Position numbers and translations under genes: made by a program. The notes beneath the pieces were generated by a model, which was not told the origin of the DNA, did not search any database, and was given only the letters and a program-made list of their open reading frames with translations. 64,000 nt of DNA from Arcticibacterium sp964021845 (GTDB lineage: Bacteria; Bacteroidota; Bacteroidia; Cytophagales; Spirosomataceae). The DNA is taken from NCBI RefSeq assembly GCF_964021845.1, contig NZ_CAXHZC010000004.1, positions 124,001-188,000 on the forward strand. Direction: 5' to 3'. Below are positions 56,445-62,732 of the stretch, one piece after another (position 1 is the first letter of the stretch; every line of letters starts with the position of its first letter).

Positions 56445-57482
56445 TCATAACCTGTTTTCTTCCGTACCTTTTTCTCGTATTTCTTTTCTTCCCAATCTTT
56501 CTCTAGCTTCTTGCAAATATTCATGGAGTTTATCTTCAAGTACTTTTTTAGGTGGCAGTTCGGTCCAATATTCTGCTACCATTATGCCGTCTTTTGACAT
56601 TTGTAAGAGTTCGATTTGTTCTTTGCTAGTTTCGGCACAGAGAATTAAACCAATTGGAGGATTTTCATCGTTCTCTTTCTCGTACTTATCAAGCCAGTTG
56701 AGATATAATTCCATTTGGCCTTTGTGGGCAGCTTTAAATTTGCCAAGTTTTAACTCAATCGCTACAAGCCTCTTTAATTTTCTATGATAAAACAGCAAGT
56801 CAAGATAAAAATCTTCACTGTCTATTATCATTCTTTTTTGCCTCTCTACAAATGTAAAACCACTACCTAGCTCCAGTATAAAGCTTTCTAATTCTTTGAG
56901 AATTGCTTTTTCCAAATCATTTTCTAAATAACCATCTTTTAACTCCAGAAAATCAAGAAAGTATGGGTCTTTGAAAATTCCTTTATATTGATTTGTGATG
57001 TTCTTTAGTTGAAGGTTTGCATTAGTACTCCTTTCGAATGATTTTTTACTAATTTGTCTTCTCAGTTCTCTTACGCTGTACCCATTTTCAAAGGCTTGAA
57101 TAGCATAAAATGCTCTTGAATCTTGTGATTTTATTGGTATTAAGCTTAGGAAATGAGACCAAGACAATTGTCGTGACAGTGTGACGATATTCTCAAAATC
57201 GTCGAATTTTTGAGCAAATTGAATCATCCTTCTTAGGTTCTTCTGTTCATAATTCCTACCGAATTTAGAAACTAATTCTCGTGACAGCGTAACGACAATC
57301 TCTTGTCCATATTCAGCTCTTTCGTTTCCCAGTGTTTCGTTTAGTACTTTATGACCTATTTGCCAGAATAAGATTGTAAGCGAACTGTTGACATATGAGA
57401 TAACCTGTGATTTAGCATCTTCAACGAGATTTACTAACTCATTCAAAAGTTTTTGGTCACTTGTGTTTTGAACTTCTTTCAT
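56445..57482 (-). CDS. YhcG/DUF1016-family PD-(D/E)XK nuclease
   Basis: A start at 57482 (MKEVQNTSDQKLLNELV) gives 345 residues. The N-terminal DUF1016 helical domain covers about 1-150 (YVNSSLTILFWQIGHKVLNE, RNYEQKNLRRMIQFAQKF, LSWSHFLSLIPIKS). The C-terminal nuclease-fold domain shows DSEDFYLDLLFYHRKLKRLVAIELKLGKF, the D...ExK core, intact, then GQMELYLNWLDKYEK and GLILCAETSKEQI. The family is scattered among mobile and defence regions, and its biological role is poorly known. It stands in an accessory region between a zinc-ribbon gene and remnants. Confidence 0.9.
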   Translation of the reverse strand: MKEVQNTSDQKLLNELVNLVEDAKSQVISYVNSSLTILFWQIGHKVLNETLGNERAEYGQEIVVTLSRELVSKFGRNYEQKNLRRMIQFAQKFDDFENIVTLSRQLSWSHFLSLIPIKSQDSRAFYAIQAFENGYSVRELRRQISKKSFERSTNANLQLKNITNQYKGIFKDPYFLDFLELKDGYLENDLEKAILKELESFILELGSGFTFVERQKRMIIDSEDFYLDLLFYHRKLKRLVAIELKLGKFKAAHKGQMELYLNWLDKYEKENDENPPIGLILCAETSKEQIELLQMSKDGIMVAEYWTELPPKKVLEDKLHEYLQEARERLGRKEIREKGTEENRL

Positions 57483-57668
57483 TGTAATTGTGATAATGAC
57501 ATACGGTGACATTTATTCCAAAAAGATAAGAGTAGTTGATTTTTATGGAATAGAATGATTTCTAATATACCCTGTGGCCTACTTTTACGGAGAAATGGAT
57601 AGTTGTTGGCAATGTTCATGACAATCTTCTGTTTCCTACTCTTCTTTTTAACTTTTTGGTCACAGCCT

Positions 57669-57704
57669 ATTTTTGCCAGTATTCTACGGTTTTTTTGCGT
57701 AGAG
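57669..57704 (-). pseudogene. Fragment of a second zinc-ribbon gene copy
   Basis: The 36 bases match 56226-56259 inside the zinc-ribbon gene with three substitutions and a two-base insertion in the A-run. On the minus strand both encode KNRRILAKI. Neither the cysteine ribbon nor the C-terminal part of the family is recognisable around it. The stretch between 57483 and 57738 otherwise has no gene; it ends in a short palindrome TAGGC-GATA-GCCTA at 57707-57720. Confidence 0.6.
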
Positions 57705-57738
57705 TGTAGGCGATAGCCTATAATGTGATCACAGCTTG

Positions 57739-58362
57739 TTACCAAACGTTTTCTTCCTTTTTAGTTGATTTATAAAGTTCGTTTGTACTTTTTAATAATT
57801 TCTCTTTAAATCTATTTGGTGCTAATTTCATTTCGATGTTCGTCTTTATGGATTTGATTCTATTGAGTATGGAGTTTTGATTTTCCCTATATTGGTTTAC
57901 CTCACTTTCTGATAATACTTTATTTATTTTCTTATTTGAATCGATCTTTACTAAAGGGAATTTGGGATTGTTTTCACCTGTTAAAATCACTTGATTGTCA
58001 ACTTCGGTGCTAATATCAATCATAAATTTCTCTATAGATTCAAAGTCGGAAATTGAATTTATTTCTTTCGGGTCAATATCAAATTCAATTTGGTCGCTAA
58101 GGAAGAAGTGGCAGTTAATTTGGATTTCATTAAGAAAGATTGATGCACTTTTACTTTCCATCTCTCCAACCATATCAGTTAGATATTTAATCAAGTAGTT
58201 TTCATCAATTTGATTAGTTTCATTGTATTTAACCTTGAACTTTTTGTTGAGAAGTCTTATGACCTTTTTCCAATCATTCAGTGAGACCTCTTGGACATAT
58301 AAGTCAATTAGTGAGCCATCAGGTTCAAATATCCATTTAATGTCTTTCCAGTTTCTTTTCAT
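57739..58362 (-). CDS. Hypothetical cytoplasmic protein
   Basis: The protein has 207 residues, no signal peptide, and is acidic and Lys/Asn/Ile-rich. It opens WKDIKWIFEPDGSLIDLYVQEVSLNDWKKVIRLL, a style seen in small proteins of accessory and polymorphic-toxin immunity loci, but no match is claimed. The C-terminal half is helical and Lys-rich (KSIKTNIEMKLAPNRFKEKLLKS). It lies in the accessory stretch with its own start and no strong ribosome binding site. Confidence 0.65.
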   Translation of the reverse strand: MKRNWKDIKWIFEPDGSLIDLYVQEVSLNDWKKVIRLLNKKFKVKYNETNQIDENYLIKYLTDMVGEMESKSASIFLNEIQINCHFFLSDQIEFDIDPKEINSISDFESIEKFMIDISTEVDNQVILTGENNPKFPLVKIDSNKKINKVLSESEVNQYRENQNSILNRIKSIKTNIEMKLAPNRFKEKLLKSTNELYKSTKKEENVW

Positions 58363-58386
58363 TTTTTAATGGGTGGGAACGGTGAG

Positions 58387-58430
58387 TATATGAAGTGTAG
58401 CCTGCCGATAGGCGGTTATGATTTCATATA
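58387..58430. repeat. Extended imperfect hairpin with GCCT-AGGC core
   Basis: TATATGAA (58387-58394) pairs with TTCATATA (58423-58430), enclosing GCCT GCCGAT AGGC (58400-58413). CCTGCCGATAGGC-like cores recur between genes in many Bacteroidota. It may act as a processing or termination hairpin for the lipoprotein gene that ends at 58436. Confidence 0.5.
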
Positions 58431-58435
58431 TATTG

Positions 58436-59128
58436 TTATGAGCTGGCTTTTCTTCTTCCACCATAATATCTTCCTTCTTTACAGCCTGCTTTTAAAACTT
58501 CGACAAAACCATTTTCATTTTTCAGTACATCTGTGAACATATATTCTAATTCTAACCAACTTTTGCTTAATGGTGATATATCGCAGTTTTCTACCAAACT
58601 ATAAATTTGATTTCCATTAAAGGTAATTAAACCTCCATATCTTTCTCCCAGTTTTAGAAGTTCTATCCTGTCGCTAAGCTCTTCTTCAAGTTCTATTTGC
58701 TCTTTTGAATTGCTTAATTCTGCATCTGATTTAATTTGCTCAAAAGCCTTTTTAGCATTTTCAGAATTGTCGTAGGTTACTTCAAAGATTAAGAAATCTT
58801 CAAATTTTGTTTGTTGGGCTAACTGTTGCGTTCTAATATCATAGTAAGCAACAATATTTAGTAATCCTTCTTTGGAAAATAGTTTGCTATAGTTTATTCC
58901 ATTCAATTCTGAAGAAGAGAATGATTTTGTTCCTACATTTTTTTTAAGGATTATTTGTGAAATGTACTTTCCTGCGTTTAAAGAGCTTATGTCATTTACC
59001 ATTTCTTCTTTCTTGTCAATATTGGAGTCGGCTCCATTTTGTCTATTTACACACGATAAGGTGAATAAAGCTAGTACAGCTAGTACAGTTAAGTTTGTTT
59101 TAATCATCATTTCATTTTGCTTGCTCAT
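58436..59128 (-). CDS. Lipoprotein of unknown function
   Basis: The protein has 230 residues from the ATG at 59128; a start at 59107 (MIKTNLTVLAVL) would give a tidier signal. The lipobox is LFTLSC (Cys26 from the longer start), followed by an Asn/Asp/Lys-rich linker. The mature domain has ISQIILKKNVGTKSFSSSELNG, EDFLIFEVTYDNSENAKKAFEQ and a heptad-like acidic stretch. A late GCKEGRYYGGRRK tail is odd for a lipoprotein. No family recognised. It ends at the hairpin 58387-58430. Confidence 0.68.
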   Translation of the reverse strand: MSKQNEMMIKTNLTVLAVLALFTLSCVNRQNGADSNIDKKEEMVNDISSLNAGKYISQIILKKNVGTKSFSSSELNGINYSKLFSKEGLLNIVAYYDIRTQQLAQQTKFEDFLIFEVTYDNSENAKKAFEQIKSDAELSNSKEQIELEEELSDRIELLKLGERYGGLITFNGNQIYSLVENCDISPLSKSWLELEYMFTDVLKNENGFVEVLKAGCKEGRYYGGRRKASS

Positions 59129-59187
59129 AACATATGGATATACGCACCTATTTGTATAAGTATTTGTATTTCAGTCAAATATAAGGC

Positions 59188-59209
59188 AACTATATACGAG
59201 TTGGGACAA
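59188..59209 (+). repeat. Left terminal inverted repeat
   Basis: AACTATATACGAGTT followed by GGGACAA; identical in reverse complement to 61550-61571. GGGACAA may be the true tip, as GGG-starting tips are common in the family. Confidence 0.8.
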
Positions 59210-59296
59210 ACTAAATACTTTATGTTAAAAATGTGAATTTAGTAAACATGAATCTAGCATAACAGCTTATTAACAACCTTATGATAGTAAACTACG

Positions 59297-59406
59297 TCTA
59301 TTGTTGTATATATATAATGGAATGATAATTGTAAATCTACTGTTGTATAAGTAGAATATGATAATGTAGAATCTGCAATTGTAGAATTTGCAGATGCAAA
59401 ATTTAC
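59297..59406. repeat. Three head-to-tail degenerate repeats in AT-rich leader
   Basis: Units at 59297-59335, 59336-59371 and 59372-59406 each begin TCTA/TCTG, continue TTGT(T)GTA or similar, and end GTAAA/GTAGAA. The third contains a hairpin ATCTGCAA / TTGCAGAT. The whole stretch 59210-59538 has no gene; it is the leader of the HicB-like pair and may hold transposase- or regulator-binding sites. Confidence 0.45.
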
Positions 59407-59526
59407 ACCTACAGATTACAACAATGCAATTATATGATATATATTTGTGTATAATTGTTAAACAACATTCAACCGTTAATCAACAATTAAACCATAAGAA
59501 AAAAGACTAAGACAATTAAACAAAAA

Positions 59527-59534
59527 GGGGAGGT
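59527..59534 (+). promoter_or_regulatory. Unusually strong ribosome binding site
   Basis: GGGGAGGT lies 4 bases before the ATG at 59539. Other genes in this window have no such Shine-Dalgarno sequence, as is normal in Bacteroidota. This points to a foreign origin or to strong translation. Confidence 0.7.
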
Positions 59535-59538
59535 AAAA

Positions 59539-59928
59539 ATGGAAAATTTCCTAAAAATAGAAAAGGACGAAGCCAATGGTAACGCATCTATTGAAGTTGG
59601 ATTATCCGTGGCAATAAAAGAAAGAGCAAACAAGTGGACTGTATTTAGTCCGCAATTTAAAGTAATAGGTTTTTCTAACGTGAGTAAAGAAGAAGCAGAG
59701 AGAGATTTTGAAGAAAATCTTAACCTATTCTTTAATATTCATTTAGAGAGAGATACTCTAGACGATGCTTTGAAGCATTTTGGATGGACGATAGAATTTA
59801 GCTTCAAAAATATTAAGAAGCTACCTGAATTTATGTTTGACACTAAAAATGTTTTATATAAAGGAGGTGTACAAAAGAAAATGAGCATCCCATTGCCATA
59901 CAATCAAGCAAACGTAGCATACGCATAA
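59539..59928 (+). CDS. HicB-like protein
   Basis: The protein has 129 residues. Residues 14-70 read like a HicB-type antitoxin core: SIEVGLSVAIKERANKWTVFSPQFKVIGFSN, then SKEEAERDFEENLNLFF, the place where HicB has the GdTxeEAlxnlxeAl motif. There is no recognisable DNA-binding helix-turn-helix after it; instead a short C-terminal extension ends SIPLPYNQANVAYA. It is preceded by a strong Shine-Dalgarno sequence and followed after 11 bases by a 78-codon gene. HicB usually neutralises the HicA RNase; whether that applies is unknown. Located inside the mobile element. Confidence 0.65.
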   Translation: MENFLKIEKDEANGNASIEVGLSVAIKERANKWTVFSPQFKVIGFSNVSKEEAERDFEENLNLFFNIHLERDTLDDALKHFGWTIEFSFKNIKKLPEFMFDTKNVLYKGGVQKKMSIPLPYNQANVAYA

Positions 59929-59939
59929 GATTTATATTA

Positions 59940-60176
59940 ATGTCCATAACCAGCAAGCACAAGCCAAAAGAATCCATATCATTCGTAAAAGTAGAAAAGT
60001 TGTTTTTGAAAAATGGGGCAACTAAGATGAAATCCAAAAACGGAAAGACTTCTTTTTTGATTGACTATAAAGTAATATCCTTAGAGACAAATAAAAGAGT
60101 TGATTGGGATTATTTTATTGACATATGTGAAGATGTGTTAGACATTAGTTGGTGGGAAATAGACTTTATTGCTTAA
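59940..60176 (+). CDS. Small protein paired with the HicB-like gene
   Basis: The protein has 78 residues. A basic N-terminal half (SFVKVEKLFLKNGATKMKSKNGKTSFLIDY) resembles the start of HicA-type folds (helix, then KNG, then a strand), but the catalytic histidine of HicA is absent. The C-terminal half is acidic and Trp-rich (DWDYFIDICEDVLDISWWEIDF). It may be a degenerate or divergent HicA partner or an unrelated small protein. Same strand as the HicB-like gene, 11 bases apart, sharing the terminator at 60175-60209. Confidence 0.6.
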   Translation: MSITSKHKPKESISFVKVEKLFLKNGATKMKSKNGKTSFLIDYKVISLETNKRVDWDYFIDICEDVLDISWWEIDFIA

Positions 60177-60209
60177 AAAAAAGAGAGATTTAAATGTCTC
60201 TCTTTTTTT
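60175..60209 (+). terminator. Intrinsic terminator
   Basis: An A-run plus GAGAGA pairs with TCTCTC plus a T-run around an 8-base loop, just after the 78-codon gene. It separates the HicB-like pair from the transposase. Confidence 0.85.
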
Positions 60210-60210
60210 A

Positions 60211-60226
60211 CTTAAACTTGTCCCAT
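60211..60226 (-). repeat. Internal copy of an element tip
   Basis: The reverse complement reads TGGGACAAGTTTAAG, sharing GGGACAA with the outer tips and pointing the same way as the right end. With the left end it would bound a 1.0-kb unit holding only the HicB-like pair. Confidence 0.45.
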
Positions 60227-60253
60227 GTTGTACCTAAAATTAAAATATTATTG

Positions 60254-60261
60254 TATCTTTG
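60254..60261 (+). promoter_or_regulatory. Candidate -7 box for the transposase
   Basis: TATCTTTG, a TAnnTTTG match 22 bases before the ATG at 60283. Confidence 0.42.
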
Positions 60262-60282
60262 AGTATCAAAACAAGCAGAGAA

Positions 60283-61218
60283 ATGGACTTCAAATCACTT
60301 ATACAATTACTAGACTACTTCAAAGACGAAGCAACCTGCATCGAGTATTACGAAAATATTAGATGGAATGGTTCTGCTGTTTGTCCTTCTTGTGGCTGCG
60401 AGAAAACATACAAAACTAATAGAGGTCATAAATGTGCTAATAAAGAGTGTTATAAGAAGTTTACTGTAAAGACTGGTACAATCTTCGAAAACTCTAAAAT
60501 ACCTTTTAGAACATGGTTTGCAGCTATCTTTCTTTGCACTACCAGTAAAAAAGGTATTAGTTCGGTTCAATTAGCTGTTCAGTTAAATATTACGCAAAAA
60601 ACTGCTTGGTATGTTTTGCACCGTATTAGAGAGATGCTGAAAGATAAAGCCCCGAAAATGTTAGGTGAAAACGATATGGTAGAAGCTGACGAAGCTTACA
60701 TCGGAGGTAAAGAAGGTAATAAACATCATGCGAAAAGACGTTCTAATGAAAACCCTCACTTAAAAAATGATGGTACACCATATCAAGCCAAAAAGGCCGT
60801 GGTAGGTATTATAGAAAGAAATGGTAAAGTTGTCTTAAAGCATATCCCTAATGCAACTAAAAGCAATATGGTAGCATTCATCGAAAAGCACGTTCCTAGT
60901 GGCTCTAAAGTTTATACTGACGAAGCTAAGGTTTATAATAAGATTGGTAAGAGATACGGACACAAAACAGTTACACACTCAATCGGTGTATATGTAGCAG
61001 GTGATGTTCATACGAATACTATTGAAAACTTTTGGAGTGTTTTGAAAAGAGGTATCTATGGAATCTATCACCAAGTAAGTGATAAGCACTTAGAAAGATA
61101 CTTAGACGAGTTTGCAGGACGTTTTAATACTAGAGACTTAAGCAATCAAGGTAAGTTTGAAAGATTCTTAAATGATAGTGAGAGTGTTTTGGGTTATAGC
61201 AACCTAACAGCCGTTTAA
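60283..61218 (+). CDS. IS1595/ISXO2-family transposase
   Basis: A start at 60283 (MDFKSLIQLLDYF) gives 311 residues; the upstream frame only opens with a TTG inside the -7 box. The N-terminal zinc ribbon is CPSCGCEKTYKTNRGHKCANKEC. A helix-turn-helix-like stretch follows (QLAVQLNITQKTAWYVLHRIREML). The ISXO2-like DDE/N domain shows VEADEAYIGGKEGNKHH (first Asp), SKVYTDEAKVYNKIG (second Asp) and HTNTIENFWSVLKRGIYGIYH with the third Asn/Glu position, ending in YLDEFAGRFNTR. The length matches intact family members and no frameshift is seen, so it is probably active. Confidence 0.94.
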   Translation: MDFKSLIQLLDYFKDEATCIEYYENIRWNGSAVCPSCGCEKTYKTNRGHKCANKECYKKFTVKTGTIFENSKIPFRTWFAAIFLCTTSKKGISSVQLAVQLNITQKTAWYVLHRIREMLKDKAPKMLGENDMVEADEAYIGGKEGNKHHAKRRSNENPHLKNDGTPYQAKKAVVGIIERNGKVVLKHIPNATKSNMVAFIEKHVPSGSKVYTDEAKVYNKIGKRYGHKTVTHSIGVYVAGDVHTNTIENFWSVLKRGIYGIYHQVSDKHLERYLDEFAGRFNTRDLSNQGKFERFLNDSESVLGYSNLTAV

Positions 61219-61225
61219 TATTTTA

Positions 61226-61233
61226 TACCTTTG
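61226..61233 (+). promoter_or_regulatory. Candidate -7 box for the downstream RNA or small ORF
   Basis: TACCTTTG, a TAnnTTTG match only 3 bases before the ATG at 61237. A start about 7 bases further on would fall inside or at the very beginning of that ORF, giving either a leaderless or a non-coding transcript. Confidence 0.4.
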
Positions 61234-61236
61234 TCT

Positions 61237-61374
61237 ATGGCTAAAGAGCAAAAGAAAAAAAGGTCTGATAAATACGAATCCAAAGTTTCGATATTCGGGA
61301 CTTTGGATGCTGTATTAAAAGCTTCTGTATCTGAAAAGAAAGATAAAGAAGAAGCGAAAGACGAAAAGAAATAA
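61237..61374 (+). CDS. 45-residue basic protein downstream of the transposase
   Basis: The ATG at 61237 opens 45 codons: a Lys-rich start (MAKEQKKKRSDKYESKVS), a short hydrophobic middle (IFGTLDAVLKASVS), and a Lys/Glu-rich end (DKEEAKDEKK). It begins 18 bases past the transposase stop with no terminator between. Small Lys-rich ORFs behind transposases of this type occur in Bacteroidota by my recollection, so this one may be a regular passenger. It could also be a by-product of a transcribed RNA gene. Confidence 0.5.
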   Translation: MAKEQKKKRSDKYESKVSIFGTLDAVLKASVSEKKDKEEAKDEKK

Positions 61375-61380
61375 CTACAT

Positions 61381-61530
61381 CGGTATTGACCGTTTGCTAG
61401 AACCTAACCGAAGGTATTAGTGATTGTAGCCAGTTCTTTGAAACTGGAAGTGTGAATCGGTATTAATCTTACCTAAGTGTATTGACACTAAAGATTTACA
61501 GCTTCAAAAAATGAGCCTAGAATCATAGGC
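61381..61530 (+). ncRNA. Candidate structured RNA inside the element
   Basis: Consecutive local hairpins lie between the small ORF and the right end. They are CGGT-ATTG-ACCG (61381-61392); ACCT/AGGT (61402-61415); CCAGTT/AACTGG (61430-61447); AATCTT/AAGATT enclosing AGTGT-ATTG-ACACT (61465-61496); and GCCTA/TAGGC (61515-61530). The density of perfect stems in an AT-rich region with no ORF is unusual. The TACCTTTG box at 61226-61233 could drive it. I know of no described RNA for this family; the stretch may instead be transposase-binding end structure. Confidence 0.4.
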
Positions 61531-61549
61531 GAAACCCAACTTTATCTTC

Positions 61550-61571
61550 TTGTCCCAACTCGTATATAGTT
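61550..61571 (-). repeat. Right terminal inverted repeat
   Basis: Reverse complement of 59188-59209 over 22 bases with no mismatch. The match stops on both sides. Confidence 0.8.
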
Positions 61572-61667
61572 ACCAAATATAAACAAAAATATCCGACAAC
61601 AAACGTTTACAAATGCTTTTATTCGAATACAAGTGTTTAAATACCGACTAATGCTTGACAGCGGCCG

Positions 61668-61675
61668 CACCTTTG
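61668..61675 (+). promoter_or_regulatory. Weak -7 box for ssb
   Basis: CACCTTTG departs by one base from TAnnTTTG, 70 bases before the ssb ATG. The stretch 61572-61745 holds nothing else that can be named. Confidence 0.25.
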
Positions 61676-61745
61676 TATCGTCGATTTGAAACAAAGACTA
61701 TTCGGCATCACAATTAAACATTAATTTAAATAAAACTTATCAATT

Positions 61746-62066
61746 ATGAACACAGTAACATTAGTAGGAAACGCAGGTGGAAATGTAGAGCTATTAAAAT
61801 TTGACAAGGCTAAGAAGGCAAGTTTCAGCTTAGCTACCAACGAAAGATTTAAGCAAAACAACGAAGAAAAAACTGTTACCAGCTGGCATAACATTATAGC
61901 TTGGGGTAAAATGGCAGAGCAGTGCGAGTCATTAATCTCAAAAGGTAAATTCGTGAAAGTAGAGGGTAAGTTGGTGTACAGAAATTACATGAACAAGGAT
62001 AATCAGAAAGTTTACGTAACCGAGATACAAGCCTACAAAGTAGAAGAGGTTAACCGTCAAGCATAA
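61746..62066 (+). CDS. ssb: Single-stranded DNA-binding protein, short form
   Basis: The protein has 106 residues forming one OB fold: MNTVTLVGNAGGNVELLKF, ASFSLATNERF, TSWHNIIAWGKMAEQCESLISKG, FVKVEGKLVYRNY and VYVTEIQAYKVEEV. It binds single-stranded DNA in replication and repair. It stops after NRQA, so it lacks the disordered linker and acidic C-terminal tip that bind partner proteins in housekeeping SSB. It is therefore probably a secondary or accessory SSB. It sits next to the mobile element but outside its right repeat. Confidence 0.92.
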   Translation: MNTVTLVGNAGGNVELLKFDKAKKASFSLATNERFKQNNEEKTVTSWHNIIAWGKMAEQCESLISKGKFVKVEGKLVYRNYMNKDNQKVYVTEIQAYKVEEVNRQA

Positions 62067-62110
62067 AACATTAGGGTTTTGCCAATTCAGCGTAGCGTAA
62101 AAAACGTAGT

Positions 62111-62146
62111 GATAGTTGGACGTTTTCTACAAAGTGTCCAATTATC
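62111..62146. other. 11-bp stem hairpin between convergent ssb and SGNH genes
   Basis: GATAGTTGGAC pairs with GTCCAATTATC (one G-T pair) around a 14-base loop, touching the SGNH gene's stop codon. There is no clear T-run, so a terminator call is weak. Confidence 0.5.
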
Positions 62147-62732
62147 AAATGCTACCTGTCATAACTTCGCTCCATATAGCATAGCCCGCTTCATTCATGT
62201 GTAAACCATCCTCTATGAAAAGGTCTTCTTTTACCTTTTTGTTTTCGTCCAGCATTGGCTGAAAAATATCAATGTATTTACAATGGCTATCGGCATTAAT
62301 AAAACGCTTGATTTTACGGTTGGTATCTTTGATTTTCTCTACCTCATCCCATCTGCTAGGGCTTGGTTTTATAGAGACAAAAGTGACAGGGATATCTTTA
62401 AAATTAGAGCGTATTTTTTGATGCAACTGTACAAAAGACTCCAATATCTGGTCCGCAGACCTGCCATTGCCAATGTCATTATCACCGGCATAAATCACCA
62501 TCTTGCTAGGTGCATAAGGAAGCACTATTCTCTCAAAATAGTGTTGGCAGGCTTCCATGGTGGAGCCACCAAATGCTAGATTAATAATCTGGTTGTCAGC
62601 TAAGTCTTTATTTACGTTTTCCCACAGCCTAAAGGATGAGGAACCATAAAACACAGTTTTGCCTCTTTCTACTTTATGACCTTGTAATTTGTCCTCTAAT
62701 TCTTCAACCAATACTTCGTACTCTTCTGTCAT
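62145..62732 (-). CDS. SGNH/GDSL hydrolase
   Basis: The protein has 195 residues with no signal peptide. All four blocks are present: block I TVFYGSSSFRLW (nucleophile Ser), block II NLAFGGST, block III MVIYAGDNDIG and block V IEDGLHMNEAGYAIW (Asp, His). It is an esterase or lipase-like enzyme of the kind that deacylates lipids or glycans; the substrate is unknown. Its ATG overlaps the stop of the acyltransferase gene upstream (ATGA), so the two are translated in tandem. An acyl-transfer and acyl-removal pair on a common lipid is a plausible reading. Confidence 0.9.
   Translation of the reverse strand: MTEEYEVLVEELEDKLQGHKVERGKTVFYGSSSFRLWENVNKDLADNQIINLAFGGSTMEACQHYFERIVLPYAPSKMVIYAGDNDIGNGRSADQILESFVQLHQKIRSNFKDIPVTFVSIKPSPSRWDEVEKIKDTNRKIKRFINADSHCKYIDIFQPMLDENKKVKEDLFIEDGLHMNEAGYAIWSEVMTGSI

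Larger units (their letters stand above)
59188..61571. mobile_element. IS1595-type element with passenger genes, bounded by 22-bp perfect inverted repeats
   Basis: The two ends carry the same 22 bases in opposite orientation (59188-59209 and 61550-61571), ending inward in GTTGGGACAA. Inside lie a degenerate repeat region, a HicB-like gene, a 78-codon gene, a terminator, an IS1595/ISXO2-type transposase, a 45-codon ORF and a multi-hairpin stretch. No 8-bp target duplication is visible outside either arm: TATAAGGC on the left, ACCAAATA on the right. The ends may therefore be longer or shorter than the matching arms, or one flank may have been rearranged. The family usually has an intact DDE/N transposase and short inverted ends. 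Confidence 0.72.

Noticed and set aside
57479..57745. Open frame of 88 codons on the minus strand
   Set aside because: It only spans the zinc-ribbon remnant and overlaps the nuclease start; no domain, and its similarity to the zinc-ribbon gene is limited to one short stretch.
59297..59406. CRISPR array
   Set aside because: Units are contiguous, too variable and have no unique spacers of constant length; no cas genes nearby.
59843..60037. 64-codon minus-strand frame across the HicB-like pair junction
   Set aside because: Shadow of two better-supported plus-strand genes with a strong ribosome binding site.
59180..61579. 8-bp target site duplication around the element
   Set aside because: The flanks TATAAGGC and ACCAAATA differ; taking GGGACAA as the tip gives TACGAGTT and AACTCGTA, which are inverse, not direct, copies.
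61655..61675. TTG...CACCTTTG as a full -33/-7 promoter for ssb
   Set aside because: The spacer of 10 bases is far too short for the Bacteroidota promoter; only the weak -7 match is listed.
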